A stretch of 32,328 nt of DNA, taken from positions 1 through 32,328 of the forward strand of contig JAGVYH010000071.1 in assembly GCA_018303325.1 (NCBI GenBank). Direction: 5' to 3'. A program made the translations under genes and the position numbers. This DNA comes from Candidatus Woesearchaeota archaeon (lineage in GTDB: Archaea > Nanobdellota > Nanobdellia > Woesearchaeales > DSVV01). The notes below the pieces were generated by a model, which saw only the letters and a list, made by a program, of their open reading frames with translations, did no database searches and had not been told where the DNA came from. Numbering within the stretch: position 1 is the stretch's first letter; each line of letters starts with the position of its first letter. Shown in pieces: positions 25,005 to 32,328 of the stretch.

Positions 25005-25640
25005 CTAACTTACAGTATTAGCTATTTTTTCATAACTTGCAAGTCCTTTATTTACATCGTCATAATCAATAACTATTGCCGGCGGTTCTGAAATTCCATA
25101 ATAATCCTCTAAAAAGGTTAGTTCCTTTGTATAATTGAATTCCAGCGCAAACACATTAACAGGATAGATTTTACCAATCTCATCCAGAATTTTACCCTGC
25201 TCTTTTGAATCAGGATTATTTTTACCATAATAAAATAATATAACGTGCTCATCACTTTTGCAGTTTTTTTTGAATTGATTGTATAAGAGATAAGTCCTTA
25301 TCTGCATCAAATGGAATTTCTTTTTCAGAAGTTTATAATTATCTTTGCCTAAATTTGATTCTGAGGTTGGTTCGCTTAACATTATACCTAAGTTATACAG
25401 CTCACTTGACAACGAATTAATCCTTTCTTCAGACAAACTGCAGTCTTCAGATGCTCCCAAAAGCTCCTGCTCAACCAAGAAACTTTCAGTATTAAGCTCA
25501 AGATTTTTTATAAACCTTGCAATTTCCTCCTGCTCTTTGCTTTCAATGTGTTTGCCAAGCAAAATGCCGATAAAAAAAACTATTGCAATGACGACAATAA
25601 TTACAAGGAATGTCTGTTTCATATATTTTTCTTCAATCAT
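25005..25640 (-). CDS. Membrane-anchored thioredoxin-fold-like protein, paralogue of neighbour
   Basis: I place the start at 25640 (MIEEKYMKQTFLVII), five bases after the stop of the GT2 gene and behind a GGTGA ribosome site, giving 211 residues. The longer frame from 25697 would overlap the GT2 gene. One N-terminal membrane helix (about 8-28) is followed by a charged helical region with one Cys (SEDCSLSEE). A thioredoxin-like core follows (HVILFYYGKNNPDSKEQG, VNVFALEFNYTKELTF, then GISEPPAIVIDYDDV with a cis-Pro-like PP). No CxxC is present, so redox activity is doubtful. It matches the N-terminal domain of the 787-aa protein in layout (NKLNKECD versus FKKNCKSDEH; ITKAPTMII versus ISEPPAIVI). 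Confidence 0.78.
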   Translation of the reverse strand: MIEEKYMKQTFLVIIVVIAIVFFIGILLGKHIESKEQEEIARFIKNLELNTESFLVEQELLGASEDCSLSEERINSLSSELYNLGIMLSEPTSESNLGKDNYKLLKKKFHLMQIRTYLLYNQFKKNCKSDEHVILFYYGKNNPDSKEQGKILDEIGKIYPVNVFALEFNYTKELTFLEDYYGISEPPAIVIDYDDVNKGLASYEKIANTVS

Positions 25641-25645
25641 ATTAT

Positions 25646-26908
25646 TCACCACTTTTTCTTTAGTTTTAATGCCTCTTCTGTTAATGCACCCAGCCAATGC
25701 AGTGCTGTCAATACAGGCAAAATTACAAAAAATGCCCAGATTGTAAAAGGGTATCTTATTTTTTCCCTTACTTCTTTATGCGCTAAATAAAATATAAGTA
25801 TTCCTAAAAGCAGTGCAATTATAACTGGTATCATTATCTTTGCATTGTATGTTAAAATTATATCTTTCAGTTTTGTATACCCCAAAATATGCGTCCAGAA
25901 ATATCCTTTTATGAGCATTGCTCTTCTTATGAAATAATAAATATTAGACAAGCTGCCATAACTTACAAAGACAACACTGCCTATAAGCAGAAGAATGCCA
26001 ATCACGTTTAATGGAAGCTGGAAATATGCCAGAAATCCAAATTTTTTATTCAAAAACATCTGCCTGTATTTTTTATGGCTCTCTACAAAACCTCTGTACC
26101 ATCTAACTCTCTGCCTCCATAATTTTGAGAAATTGTCCGGAACATTGGTATATGTTATTGCTGATGTTTCAATGTCAATGTCATATCCATTATATTTTAA
26201 TCTCATCGCAATCTCAAAATCTTCAGTCAAACTTTTTTCATCAAATCCTTTAACAGTTTTTAAAACATCTGTTCTGTAAACACTTAACACACCTGGCGTG
26301 ACAGAAAGAGTATTAATGAATGCCATTAATTTTCTTGTAATTATAGCAAGAATATATTCCATCCTTTGTAATTTTTCATAAATGTTTTTTGGCTCATTGA
26401 CCTTTATGGCGCTTATAGTTGCGCCGATATTAGCGCCATCAAAATGCGGAATCATTTTGATAAGAGAATCTTTCTCAATGTAAGAGTCTGCATCCAAACA
26501 GGCAAAGAATTCTGTGCTGCATTTTTCTAACGCAACGTTTAATGCTTTGGCTTTACCTTCGTTTTTTTTGTTGATAACTTTAAAATTATATTCTTTTTCA
26601 TAATAATATTCTTTCTCATATTTCTTTCTTAATTCTTCAGCAACTTCTTTTGTTCTGTCAGTTGAGCCGTCATTTACAACAATAATCTTAATCTTATTCT
26701 TTGGATAATCCAGTGCAATAACTGAATTTATTGTTTTTTTAATCCCAAGTTCCTCGTTATATGCAGGAATAACTATTGTGACGCTAGGAAGGTCTTTTTT
26801 TGTTACATGTTTTGGCTCCCAAAGATAAAGAAAACTAACCCAAACTATTGTAATGTACAAGCTGATGAATACAACTATTGCAATGATTAATGCAGTTATG
26901 TCAATCAT
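25646..26908 (-). CDS. Membrane GT2 glycosyltransferase (cellulose-synthase-like)
   Basis: The 420-residue processive-type glycosyltransferase has an N-terminal helix (5-30) and a GT-A catalytic domain. Motifs are VTIVIPAYNEELGI, VVNDGSTDRTKE, CLDADSYIEKDS (DxD), SLTEDFEIAMRL (TED catalytic base) and QRVRWYRGF (QxxRW), followed by three to four C-terminal helices. This matches membrane GT2 enzymes that polymerise or transfer hexoses from nucleotide sugars at the cytoplasmic face. It sits in the middle of the minus-strand block, five bases from the thioredoxin-like gene, which suggests functional linkage. Confidence 0.92.
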   Translation of the reverse strand: MIDITALIIAIVVFISLYITIVWVSFLYLWEPKHVTKKDLPSVTIVIPAYNEELGIKKTINSVIALDYPKNKIKIIVVNDGSTDRTKEVAEELRKKYEKEYYYEKEYNFKVINKKNEGKAKALNVALEKCSTEFFACLDADSYIEKDSLIKMIPHFDGANIGATISAIKVNEPKNIYEKLQRMEYILAIITRKLMAFINTLSVTPGVLSVYRTDVLKTVKGFDEKSLTEDFEIAMRLKYNGYDIDIETSAITYTNVPDNFSKLWRQRVRWYRGFVESHKKYRQMFLNKKFGFLAYFQLPLNVIGILLLIGSVVFVSYGSLSNIYYFIRRAMLIKGYFWTHILGYTKLKDIILTYNAKIMIPVIIALLLGILIFYLAHKEVREKIRYPFTIWAFFVILPVLTALHWLGALTEEALKLKKKW

Positions 26909-27015
26909 AATTCTACCTTTTAACTTATCTCCCCTTTAACTTAATAATGAACCTAATAACTATCTGTTAATTAGTGAATTTCTATTAAGTTGCTATTTCT
27001 TTCACTTATTTGTTT

Positions 27016-28542
27016 TTAACCTGATTTCTTATACTCCCAAACTTCAGCATAAGGATTAAGATAAACCCGCCTAAATTTATCTGAATTGTCAAACAAGAAC
27101 AGCAATCCCTGATTAGGCTTGTCCCAAACCAAACCTTCTTTCATTTCTTTACTAATAAATATTAAATTTATATTAAATCTTGTCATCAATTCTTCAACTT
27201 CTTTCAAGGATCTTGACTGAAAAATTGTGTTTGTAATGCCCTTAAAATAGCTGTAATCTTCAATTAAGTTTTGATTTGAATCTATAAGAACTTTTAACTG
27301 AGTATGATATTTAATCATGTGCCCATATTCAGGATGAGACAGAATAACTGAATCAACTGGCTTATTGCTCTTTATCCAGCCAAATGCATCAATAAATTCC
27401 TGTGTCGGCGGCATTTCTGCAACTCTGCTTATGAATGAGACGCCTGAAAACAAGATTCCTAATATAATTATTAAAAATGTAAAATTTTTTATAATTTTTA
27501 ATTCCCATTTTATTTCTAATAAATAGATTAACCCAAACGCAGAAAGAATTATCACTATAAAATTTAAATAGTTGACATATTGATGATAAATAAATGAAAA
27601 TACAAATAGTACCAAACATGAAACATATATCCATGAATATTTCTTTTCATACTTTTCCGGCCATGTTTTTATTAACCCAAAAATTGTAAGAATAATTGCA
27701 AAGATGCCAAACCCTTCGCTTGCACCAAGATCAGTTACATAACTCTGCAATATATTTTCTGAAAGAATGCTTGTTTTTATAAAACCATATTTGTAATATA
27801 TCGGCAGATTGAAATATAATGAAATTCCAATCATTACTATACTTAATCCAATGATTTGCCAATATTTTTTATTGACAAATAGTTCATAACCCAAAATAAA
27901 CATGACTGCAATTAATGTATGAAATATTCCGAATACAGATATTATTACGTAAGGTATTAATGAAAGGTATTTTACTGGTAAATATTTTAAACTGGTTGTT
28001 TTTGAAGTATAAAGATAAAAACCCAGCAGTTGGAGGAATATTACGAAATATATCTGGTCAGGCATCAAAAATGTCTGTAAAAATAATGGCGAAAGCACGA
28101 GAAGCAAAAGAATAATGAATCTTTGCAGATATGAAACTTTAAATCTTTCTAAAATCCTGTCAAATAAAAATACTGATGCAAGACCAAACATTATTAATAA
28201 TCCTAACATTATCCCTGTTAATGAAATATATGGGATATATCTTCCAAATGCAGCAATAATTAAGTGATAGGGTGTTATAATTAATGGCCTAAATGGTATG
28301 ATCAATTTATCATTAAAATTCGTTTTTGAAAGGCCAGCCTGTGAAAAAACCTCATTAACAGACAATTCTTTATTAAGAAGCTGTTCTGAGATACTTAAAT
28401 GATAGTAGCTTTTGTCCCCTGGCAGGATTAGCTCTCCATAATTAACATATCTAATCATATGCGGAACAATTAAAAATATAGCTGTTATCAGTATAATGTA
28501 CAAAATATAATTCTTTTTGGTTATGTAGCTTATTTCTTCCAT
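27016..28542 (-). CDS. GT-C-like polytopic membrane protein
   Basis: The 508-residue protein has about eleven membrane helices in the first 390 residues and a soluble C-terminal domain (about 390-508, starting SVILSHPEYGHMIKYHTQ, ending VYLNPYAEVWEYKKSG). The first extracytoplasmic loop contains LPGDKSYYHLSISEQL, an acidic/Tyr-His signature reminiscent of STT3/AglB-type and other GT-C enzymes. I cannot tell whether it transfers single sugars or whole oligosaccharides. The C-terminal layout (SHPEYGHMI, then FNINLIFISKE) parallels the 502-aa neighbour (APINDGHLIAYF, then NGINYVLFTPN), so the two are probably paralogues. The flanking gaps of about 110 bp on either side suggest one transcription unit. 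Confidence 0.82.
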   Translation of the reverse strand: MEEISYITKKNYILYIILITAIFLIVPHMIRYVNYGELILPGDKSYYHLSISEQLLNKELSVNEVFSQAGLSKTNFNDKLIIPFRPLIITPYHLIIAAFGRYIPYISLTGIMLGLLIMFGLASVFLFDRILERFKVSYLQRFIILLLLVLSPLFLQTFLMPDQIYFVIFLQLLGFYLYTSKTTSLKYLPVKYLSLIPYVIISVFGIFHTLIAVMFILGYELFVNKKYWQIIGLSIVMIGISLYFNLPIYYKYGFIKTSILSENILQSYVTDLGASEGFGIFAIILTIFGLIKTWPEKYEKKYSWIYVSCLVLFVFSFIYHQYVNYLNFIVIILSAFGLIYLLEIKWELKIIKNFTFLIIILGILFSGVSFISRVAEMPPTQEFIDAFGWIKSNKPVDSVILSHPEYGHMIKYHTQLKVLIDSNQNLIEDYSYFKGITNTIFQSRSLKEVEELMTRFNINLIFISKEMKEGLVWDKPNQGLLFLFDNSDKFRRVYLNPYAEVWEYKKSG

Positions 28543-28653
28543 TATGACACCATTTTTTATGTTCTATCTTTCATACTATTTTTCATATATTCATAATACA
28601 ATATCCACAATCTTCAATATTTTCAATAACACTTTCTCAATAGCACTCTTAAT

Positions 28654-30162
28654 CTATTTTGCCATCATGCTCTTTATGATAACACACTTGTTTTTGTACA
28701 ATGTTGTCACCCATAATTCTGTTTCAGTAAAACATTCCTTGTCTACGAATTTCAGTCCTTCTAGACTGTATTCTTCTTTGGTGTTTGGTGTAAATAAAAC
28801 ATAATTAATTCCGTTTTTATGAAGTATCTCACTTGCTTTTATTTTTGAAATAGTAGTATATAACTCATCAATATCTTTAACTACTTCATTTGCATCATCC
28901 AAGAAAAGGAAATTAGTATCGCCAAAATTCTTTCTTTGGGCAAAATAAGCTATTAAATGGCCGTCATTTATCGGAGCGCCAATTCTTGCATCATTAGGTG
29001 TTAATTCTTTTATCTTAATCAAATCATCAATTAAAGAAGGTTTTGTTGATTCCTCTACTGATCTATTAGCAAGTGAAATTGACGGAAGAATCGAGGTAAG
29101 CACGAATACAATACATATTAAAACAAATAATGGGGTTTCCAGCTTTGAAAATTTTGTTGTTCTTATATAATTGTTTAAATGATGGTATGCAATACCAAAT
29201 AATATTACAAGCATCACGCTAAGATAAATTAATGCAAGCTCTAGTTTTATCAGCCTTAGCCATAACAATATTGTTGTGGTCATTACAAAGCTAATCAGCA
29301 GATATACTTTTTTATCTTTTAAATTGAATAGATAATAATAAATTATGAATATTCCTAAAATAAACGGGATTATGCCTATTTGATATATTGCCTGCCATAT
29401 TGAAATCTGATGAAAATAAGCAGCAGCATATTTTATTGGCATATTCTGCCATATAAAACTAAGCCCGTGCTTAAGAAATGCTTTTTTGAAAATGAGCAAG
29501 TACATCCACAACATTATAAATGCAGAGAACAGGGTTATTTCTACTTCAGACCTGTTCAATTTGAAGTCTTCTATTTTTATGAGAATAAGGTAAACTATCA
29601 GGCTTAATATTAATAAGATTACAGATGTGTGGGTTAACATGAACAAAACGATTGCAAGAAGAAAATATTTCAGATTAGTTTCCTGTTCTATATTAATGAA
29701 AAGATACAATAACAATACAGTTAAAGGTATTACCACAGAATAAACACTGATTGTATTTAATGTTGTGTAAAAATAAACAGGGATAAATGCAGAGAAGATT
29801 GACGTAAATATTGCTATTTCCTCATTTTTTGTTATATCCTGAACTAACAAATATACTGCAAACACGATTGTAGAGGCAAATATATTCGGCAATACTTTTG
29901 CTATAACTATTGGAGAAAAGATTTTTGCAAAAATGGCCAGTATATAATGAAATAAAGGAAGAAAGACATAAACCCTGCCGCCAAAACTTAAAGGGTCATT
30001 ATACAAAGGCACAAAATGCTCTTTGATATATTCTACCTGCCTTAAAGCGAAATAAGCATCATTATCACTGAAATAAGTTGTTTCAAAAGCATAATATATT
30101 CTTATTCCTGAAACTATTATGAATATACTTAATAATATTAATACTATCCATGATTTTCTCAT
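28654..30162 (-). CDS. STT3-like GT-C membrane glycosyltransferase
   Basis: The 502-residue protein has one N-terminal helix, then a first external loop with TTYFSDNDAYFALRQVEYIK and PLYNDPLSFGGRVYVFLPLF. The D-N-D plus Y-x-A-L-R-x-V-E pattern resembles the DxD loop of STT3/AglB oligosaccharyltransferases. About ten more helices and a C-terminal domain (about 385-502) follow. The WWDYG motif of true STT3 is not seen, so a related dolichol-sugar transferase is the safer name. It is the first gene of the minus-strand block. The upstream gap to radB contains TATA-like sequences for both directions. Confidence 0.82.
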   Translation of the reverse strand: MRKSWIVLILLSIFIIVSGIRIYYAFETTYFSDNDAYFALRQVEYIKEHFVPLYNDPLSFGGRVYVFLPLFHYILAIFAKIFSPIVIAKVLPNIFASTIVFAVYLLVQDITKNEEIAIFTSIFSAFIPVYFYTTLNTISVYSVVIPLTVLLLYLFINIEQETNLKYFLLAIVLFMLTHTSVILLILSLIVYLILIKIEDFKLNRSEVEITLFSAFIMLWMYLLIFKKAFLKHGLSFIWQNMPIKYAAAYFHQISIWQAIYQIGIIPFILGIFIIYYYLFNLKDKKVYLLISFVMTTTILLWLRLIKLELALIYLSVMLVILFGIAYHHLNNYIRTTKFSKLETPLFVLICIVFVLTSILPSISLANRSVEESTKPSLIDDLIKIKELTPNDARIGAPINDGHLIAYFAQRKNFGDTNFLFLDDANEVVKDIDELYTTISKIKASEILHKNGINYVLFTPNTKEEYSLEGLKFVDKECFTETELWVTTLYKNKCVIIKSMMAK

Positions 30163-30253
30163 ATATTTTTAATAAATCTATATATTTATATATGTTTTGG
30201 GGGTGTGATAGGGTTATTAATTTTTCTCTGTAATTTGTTACTAAACTATGTTT

Positions 30254-30354
30254 CTCATGCAAATGAAAGAAGCATGAGGTGGTATTACAATCATTCTTAA
30301 AAAAAATGGAAATTTTACTGAACAAATCTATGTGATAACAAAAAAGTATATATA
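30254..30354 (+). promoter_or_regulatory. radB upstream region with hairpin and TATA box
   Basis: In the 214-bp divergent gap, GTATATATAA (30346-30354) lies about 27 nt before the RadB ATG and is its likely TATA box. A perfect 7-bp inverted repeat CTCATGC/GCATGAG (30254-30260 and 30272-30278) with an 11-nt spacer lies farther up and could be an operator. TATA-rich sequence near 30170-30195 could serve the glycosyltransferase gene on the other strand. Confidence 0.45.
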
Positions 30355-30376
30355 ACCTATCAAATTACACCGATTT

Positions 30377-31177
30377 ATGGCAGAAACAACAGATAAAACA
30401 GAAACTAAAACAGATAATCAGACAGATAATAAAACAACAGGTAAAACAGAGAGTAAAATAGAGAATAAGACAGAAGATAATACAGAGAATAAAACAGAAG
30501 AGAAATTAAAGAGCAGTACTTTTATTATAGACCAATTACTTGGCGGATATGAAAAGGATATAATAACTACAATTTATGGCCCTGCTGGAAGCGGTAAGAC
30601 GACGTTATGCTTATTAGCGTCAATCAGCGCATCCCAACTAGGAAAAAAGGTTATTTTTGTTGATACAGAAGGCGGGTTTTCTCTCACTAGGTTTAACCAG
30701 CTTATTAATCAATTTGAAAACAAGGATATGTTAAAAAATATCTTTATTCTAAAACCAACCACATTTCATGATCAGCATAAAGCTATTGAAAGATTAAATA
30801 ACATGATTAATGAAAGCATTGGCCTTATTGTTGTTGATACCATTGGCATGCTTTACAGAGTTGAAATTGGCAAAAAACAGGCAATAAAAGAAATAAACAA
30901 TATGCTCAGCGTTCAATTAAACCTTTTGACTGAAATAACAAGAAAATATAATATTCCCATTCTCTTGACGAATCAAGTATACAGTGATTTTGACGAGAGA
31001 AATGCAATAAAAATCGTTGGCGGGGATATTATTACTTATGCCAGCAAATGCCTTCTAGAGCTGAAAAAAGGCGCAAATAATGTGCGCGTTGCCATCGTGA
31101 GAAAACATCGAAGCATTCCTGATGGAAAAGAAGCGAAGTTTAAGATAGTTGAAGATGGTTTTGGTGCGATAGATTAA
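30377..31177 (+). CDS. radB: RadB-type RecA/Rad51-family protein with Thr/Lys/Asn-repeat N-terminus
   Basis: The 266-residue product contains a RecA-fold ATPase core: STFIIDQLLGGYEKDIITTI, Walker A GPAGSGKT (68-75), VIFVDTEGGFS, and Walker B IGLIVVDTIG (about 137-146). The C-terminal part includes PILLTNQVYSDFDE and GGDIITYASKCLLEL. There is no helix-hairpin-helix DNA-binding domain, which separates archaeal RadB from RadA. The first 45 residues are a repetitive Thr/Lys/Asn/Glu tail (KTETKTDNQTDNKT pattern) absent from typical RadB, encoded by short A-rich DNA repeats. The ATG at 30377 sits about 27 nt after a TATA box. RadB is thought to assist homologous recombination; it works with RadA, not present here. 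Confidence 0.9.
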   Translation: MAETTDKTETKTDNQTDNKTTGKTESKIENKTEDNTENKTEEKLKSSTFIIDQLLGGYEKDIITTIYGPAGSGKTTLCLLASISASQLGKKVIFVDTEGGFSLTRFNQLINQFENKDMLKNIFILKPTTFHDQHKAIERLNNMINESIGLIVVDTIGMLYRVEIGKKQAIKEINNMLSVQLNLLTEITRKYNIPILLTNQVYSDFDERNAIKIVGGDIITYASKCLLELKKGANNVRVAIVRKHRSIPDGKEAKFKIVEDGFGAID

Positions 31178-31250
31178 TATTTAATAGAAACTAAATTATA
31201 AACATTATATTTGTTTAGCCAATTTCTTGTTTCTCGCTTTCCATCCAGTT

Positions 31251-31306
31251 ATTCGCTCCCAACTCGTTTGTGGGACGCAGTCCACCGTCATATGAAAAAT
31301 TAAAAT
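31251..31306 (-). repeat. Dispersed hairpin repeat copy
   Basis: Read on the minus strand it contains ATTTTAATTTTTCATATGACGG, matching the left half of the other copies in split form, then TGGACTGCGTCCCACAAACG and AGTTGGGAGCGAAT. The mini-hairpin is GGAC-TGC-GTCC. It lies between the convergent radB and rpsB genes. Confidence 0.6.
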
Positions 31307-31384
31307 GGGTGCTGGGTGCTAGTGGCTAGGTGCTAGTTACGATGAATTATCGCCACCAGCACCTAGCACCCAGAACCTAGCACT
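31307..31384. repeat. Inverted and tandem GGTGCTAG-type repeat overlapping rpsB end
   Basis: The left arm (31307-31338) is built from GGTGCTGGGTGCTAG units and the right arm (31352-31384) from CACCTAGCACCCAG units, around a short centre (TTACGATGAATTATCG). The arms pair imperfectly to form a long hairpin. Unlike the AT-rich surroundings it is about 55-60% GC. The right arm overlaps the rpsB stop codon and last codons. Confidence 0.7.
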
Positions 31385-31947
31385 TCCTCTGGACTTTTTA
31401 TCATGCCTTTCTTTAGCATGTAATCTCTTGCAAAGATGTAGAATAATAATCCCAGACTTTTTTTACCTTTATTATTGCATGGAACCACTAAATCAATTTT
31501 ATTTGATTGATTATTTGTATCGCATAATGCAATTACCGGTATACCAACTATCAGCGCATCAGTGATTGCGTTCCTGTCAGGCCATGAATCTGTTGCAACA
31601 ATTATTTTTGTTTCAATAAAATTCTCTAAATTTGAATTTGTCAATATTCCTGGCGGATATCTGCCTGCAAACACAGGAATGCCAGTCATTTCATTTACCA
31701 TTTTTAATGCGTCCCATCCGTTTTCTCTTCTGCTGACAAGCAATATATCTTCCGGCGCATAGTCTGAAAGAAGATTTATCATGACTTTAATTCTTTCATT
31801 TATCTTTTCAAGGTTTAATACACATAAACCATCTGACCTTACTTTGTAGATAAATTTGTTCATATAACTAGTCTTGAACTTTGTGCCGATATGAATACCA
31901 GCTTTCAAGTAAATCTTTGTTGGTACAAGCAATTGTTCTTCTGACAT
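31363..31947 (-). CDS. rpsB: 30S ribosomal protein uS2
   Basis: The 194-residue protein matches archaeal/eukaryal-type uS2 (Sa). Landmarks are YLKAGIHIGTKFKTSYMNKF, then VRSDGLCVLNLEKINERIK, GRYPPGILTN, IVATDSWPDRNAITDALIVG and IPVIALCDTNNQSNKIDLVV, and the C-terminal NKGKKSLGLLFYIFARDYML. It sits at the cytoplasmic 30S head-platform junction. A good ribosome site (GGAGGAAATAAA) precedes the ATG at 31947. The last residues VLGSGC and the TAG stop are written by the GGTGCTAG repeat at 31307-31384, so the C-terminus has apparently been altered. It is not in the usual archaeal ribosomal/enolase cluster. Confidence 0.95.
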   Translation of the reverse strand: MSEEQLLVPTKIYLKAGIHIGTKFKTSYMNKFIYKVRSDGLCVLNLEKINERIKVMINLLSDYAPEDILLVSRRENGWDALKMVNEMTGIPVFAGRYPPGILTNSNLENFIETKIIVATDSWPDRNAITDALIVGIPVIALCDTNNQSNKIDLVVPCNNKGKKSLGLLFYIFARDYMLKKGMIKSPEEVLGSGC

Positions 31948-32037
31948 TTTATTTCCTCCTTAACTAAATTTTTACTTATTTTTAAATTAAATCTTAATTT
32001 GCTTTTGCTTAAGCTTTACATTAAGTTAAGACAACTT

Positions 32038-32160
32038 TTAGTTTGTTAATATTCCAGCATCAGAATTCGTCTGTGCTGCAATATTCTCAGCCTTGCAACT
32101 TGACACAAGGTCCATCATTTCAATACATTTTTGACAATTGTCTAAATGTTTTTTAGCTAT
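32038..32160 (-). CDS. Possible 40-aa zinc-motif (HxxxCxxC) ORF, odd start
   Basis: On the minus strand a frame from ATA at 32160 encodes (Ile/Met)-AKKHLDNCQKCIEMMDLVSS and then CKAENIAAQTNSDAG to a TAA at 32040-32038. The HLDNCQKC motif is like the zf-HC2 metal-binding helix of anti-sigma-type proteins. A TAA two codons upstream of the ATA closes the frame. The only in-frame ATGs (32118, 32115) would remove the motif. AAGGA lies just ahead and a TATA-like CTTATATCC about 32 nt upstream. It is either a real small protein with a rare start or a gene remnant. It lies upstream of rpsB on the same strand. Confidence 0.35.
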   Translation of the reverse strand: MAKKHLDNCQKCIEMMDLVSSCKAENIAAQTNSDAGILTN

Positions 32161-32287
32161 TCCTTATGTCTGGCTAATACACCTAAGGATATAAGAAGCC
32201 TTTTTAAATGTTATTGTTTTTTTGAGTAGTGTGCTAAACCGTAATTATGTCACAGTTACTACACAAATCTATAGGTGTGTTTGTTTT

Positions 32288-32328
32288 AGGAGGAGAAAAT
32301 GGTAAAATACACCTTAAAAAAGAAGATA
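32288..32328 (+). CDS. Start of an unknown gene, truncated by window edge
   Basis: A strong ribosome site AGGAGG (32288-32293) sits five bases before an ATG at 32299, which opens MVKYTLKKKI to the end of the window. Only ten codons are visible, so no function can be given; the basic start fits many small archaeal proteins. Coding sequence itself is 32299-32328. Confidence 0.55.

Noticed and set aside
25641-25697. 19-residue N-terminal extension of the 211-aa membrane protein
   Set aside because: It overlaps the GT2 gene, while an ATG with a GGTGA ribosome site lies five bases after the GT2 stop.
30083-30325. 80-codon minus-strand ORF upstream of the STT3-like gene
   Set aside because: It overlaps the start of the glycosyltransferase gene in another frame and covers promoter sequence; composition is not protein-like.

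Overview
The window is AT-rich and reads as part of an archaeal chromosome, most probably a DPANN-type lineage (Woesearchaeota/Pacearchaeota-like; this lineage call is inference). The direct evidence is an archaeal RadB recombinase, an archaeal-type ribosomal protein uS2, a TraB-family protein, an AbrB-like regulator, a Dpm1-like glycosyltransferase, and many genes whose start codon lies about 25-30 nt after a TATA box, as in leaderless archaeal transcription. The standard genetic code fits all genes. No rRNA, tRNA or CRISPR array was seen.

Layout. 0.1-4.9 kb: a possible glycosyltransferase fragment, an Lrp/AsnC regulator, and a minus-strand pair for cation homeostasis (P-type Ca2+-type ATPase followed by a CaCA exchanger). 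5.0-8.44 kb: a region bounded by imperfect 22-bp terminal inverted repeats (19/22) and flanked by an 8-10 bp direct repeat. It carries an unknown 173-aa protein, a beta-class DNA methyltransferase, a 59-aa AbrB-like protein, a zinc-ribbon DDE (IS6/IS240-like) transposase, and two small membrane-protein genes that look broken (one frameshift, one in-frame stop). I interpret it as a 3.4-kb passenger-carrying transposon. 8.5-15.5 kb: TraB, a cyclopropane-fatty-acid-synthase homologue, a K/E-repeat membrane protein, an unusual AAA+ ATPase, a small conserved-looking protein and CysRS.

15.7-18.2 kb holds genes without recognisable function (43, 345 and 95 aa) set among strongly structured intergenic DNA: two tandem hairpins with complementary loops, a long bulged hairpin, and an array of about eight 17-bp palindromes spaced 33-40 bp between two divergent genes. 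18.25-20.0 kb: a Dpm1-like glycosyltransferase and a lipoprotein. 20.3-30.2 kb: a seven-gene minus-strand block with three multi-membrane-span GT-C-type proteins, one membrane GT2, two paralogous membrane-anchored thioredoxin-fold-like proteins and an HD-domain protein. It is probably a surface glycan or protein glycosylation locus. 30.4-32.3 kb: RadB, uS2, a small zinc-motif ORF and the first ten codons of a further gene.

Two themes cross the window. A dispersed intergenic repeat with a compensated small hairpin (GGAC-TTC-GTCC / TGGC-TTC-GCCA) sits at gene 3' ends at five places. Several proteins (RadB N-terminus, CysRS insert, the 350-aa membrane protein, the 787-aa membrane protein) contain low-complexity stretches that look like expanded short DNA repeats, and the uS2 C-terminus is written by an intergenic repeat.
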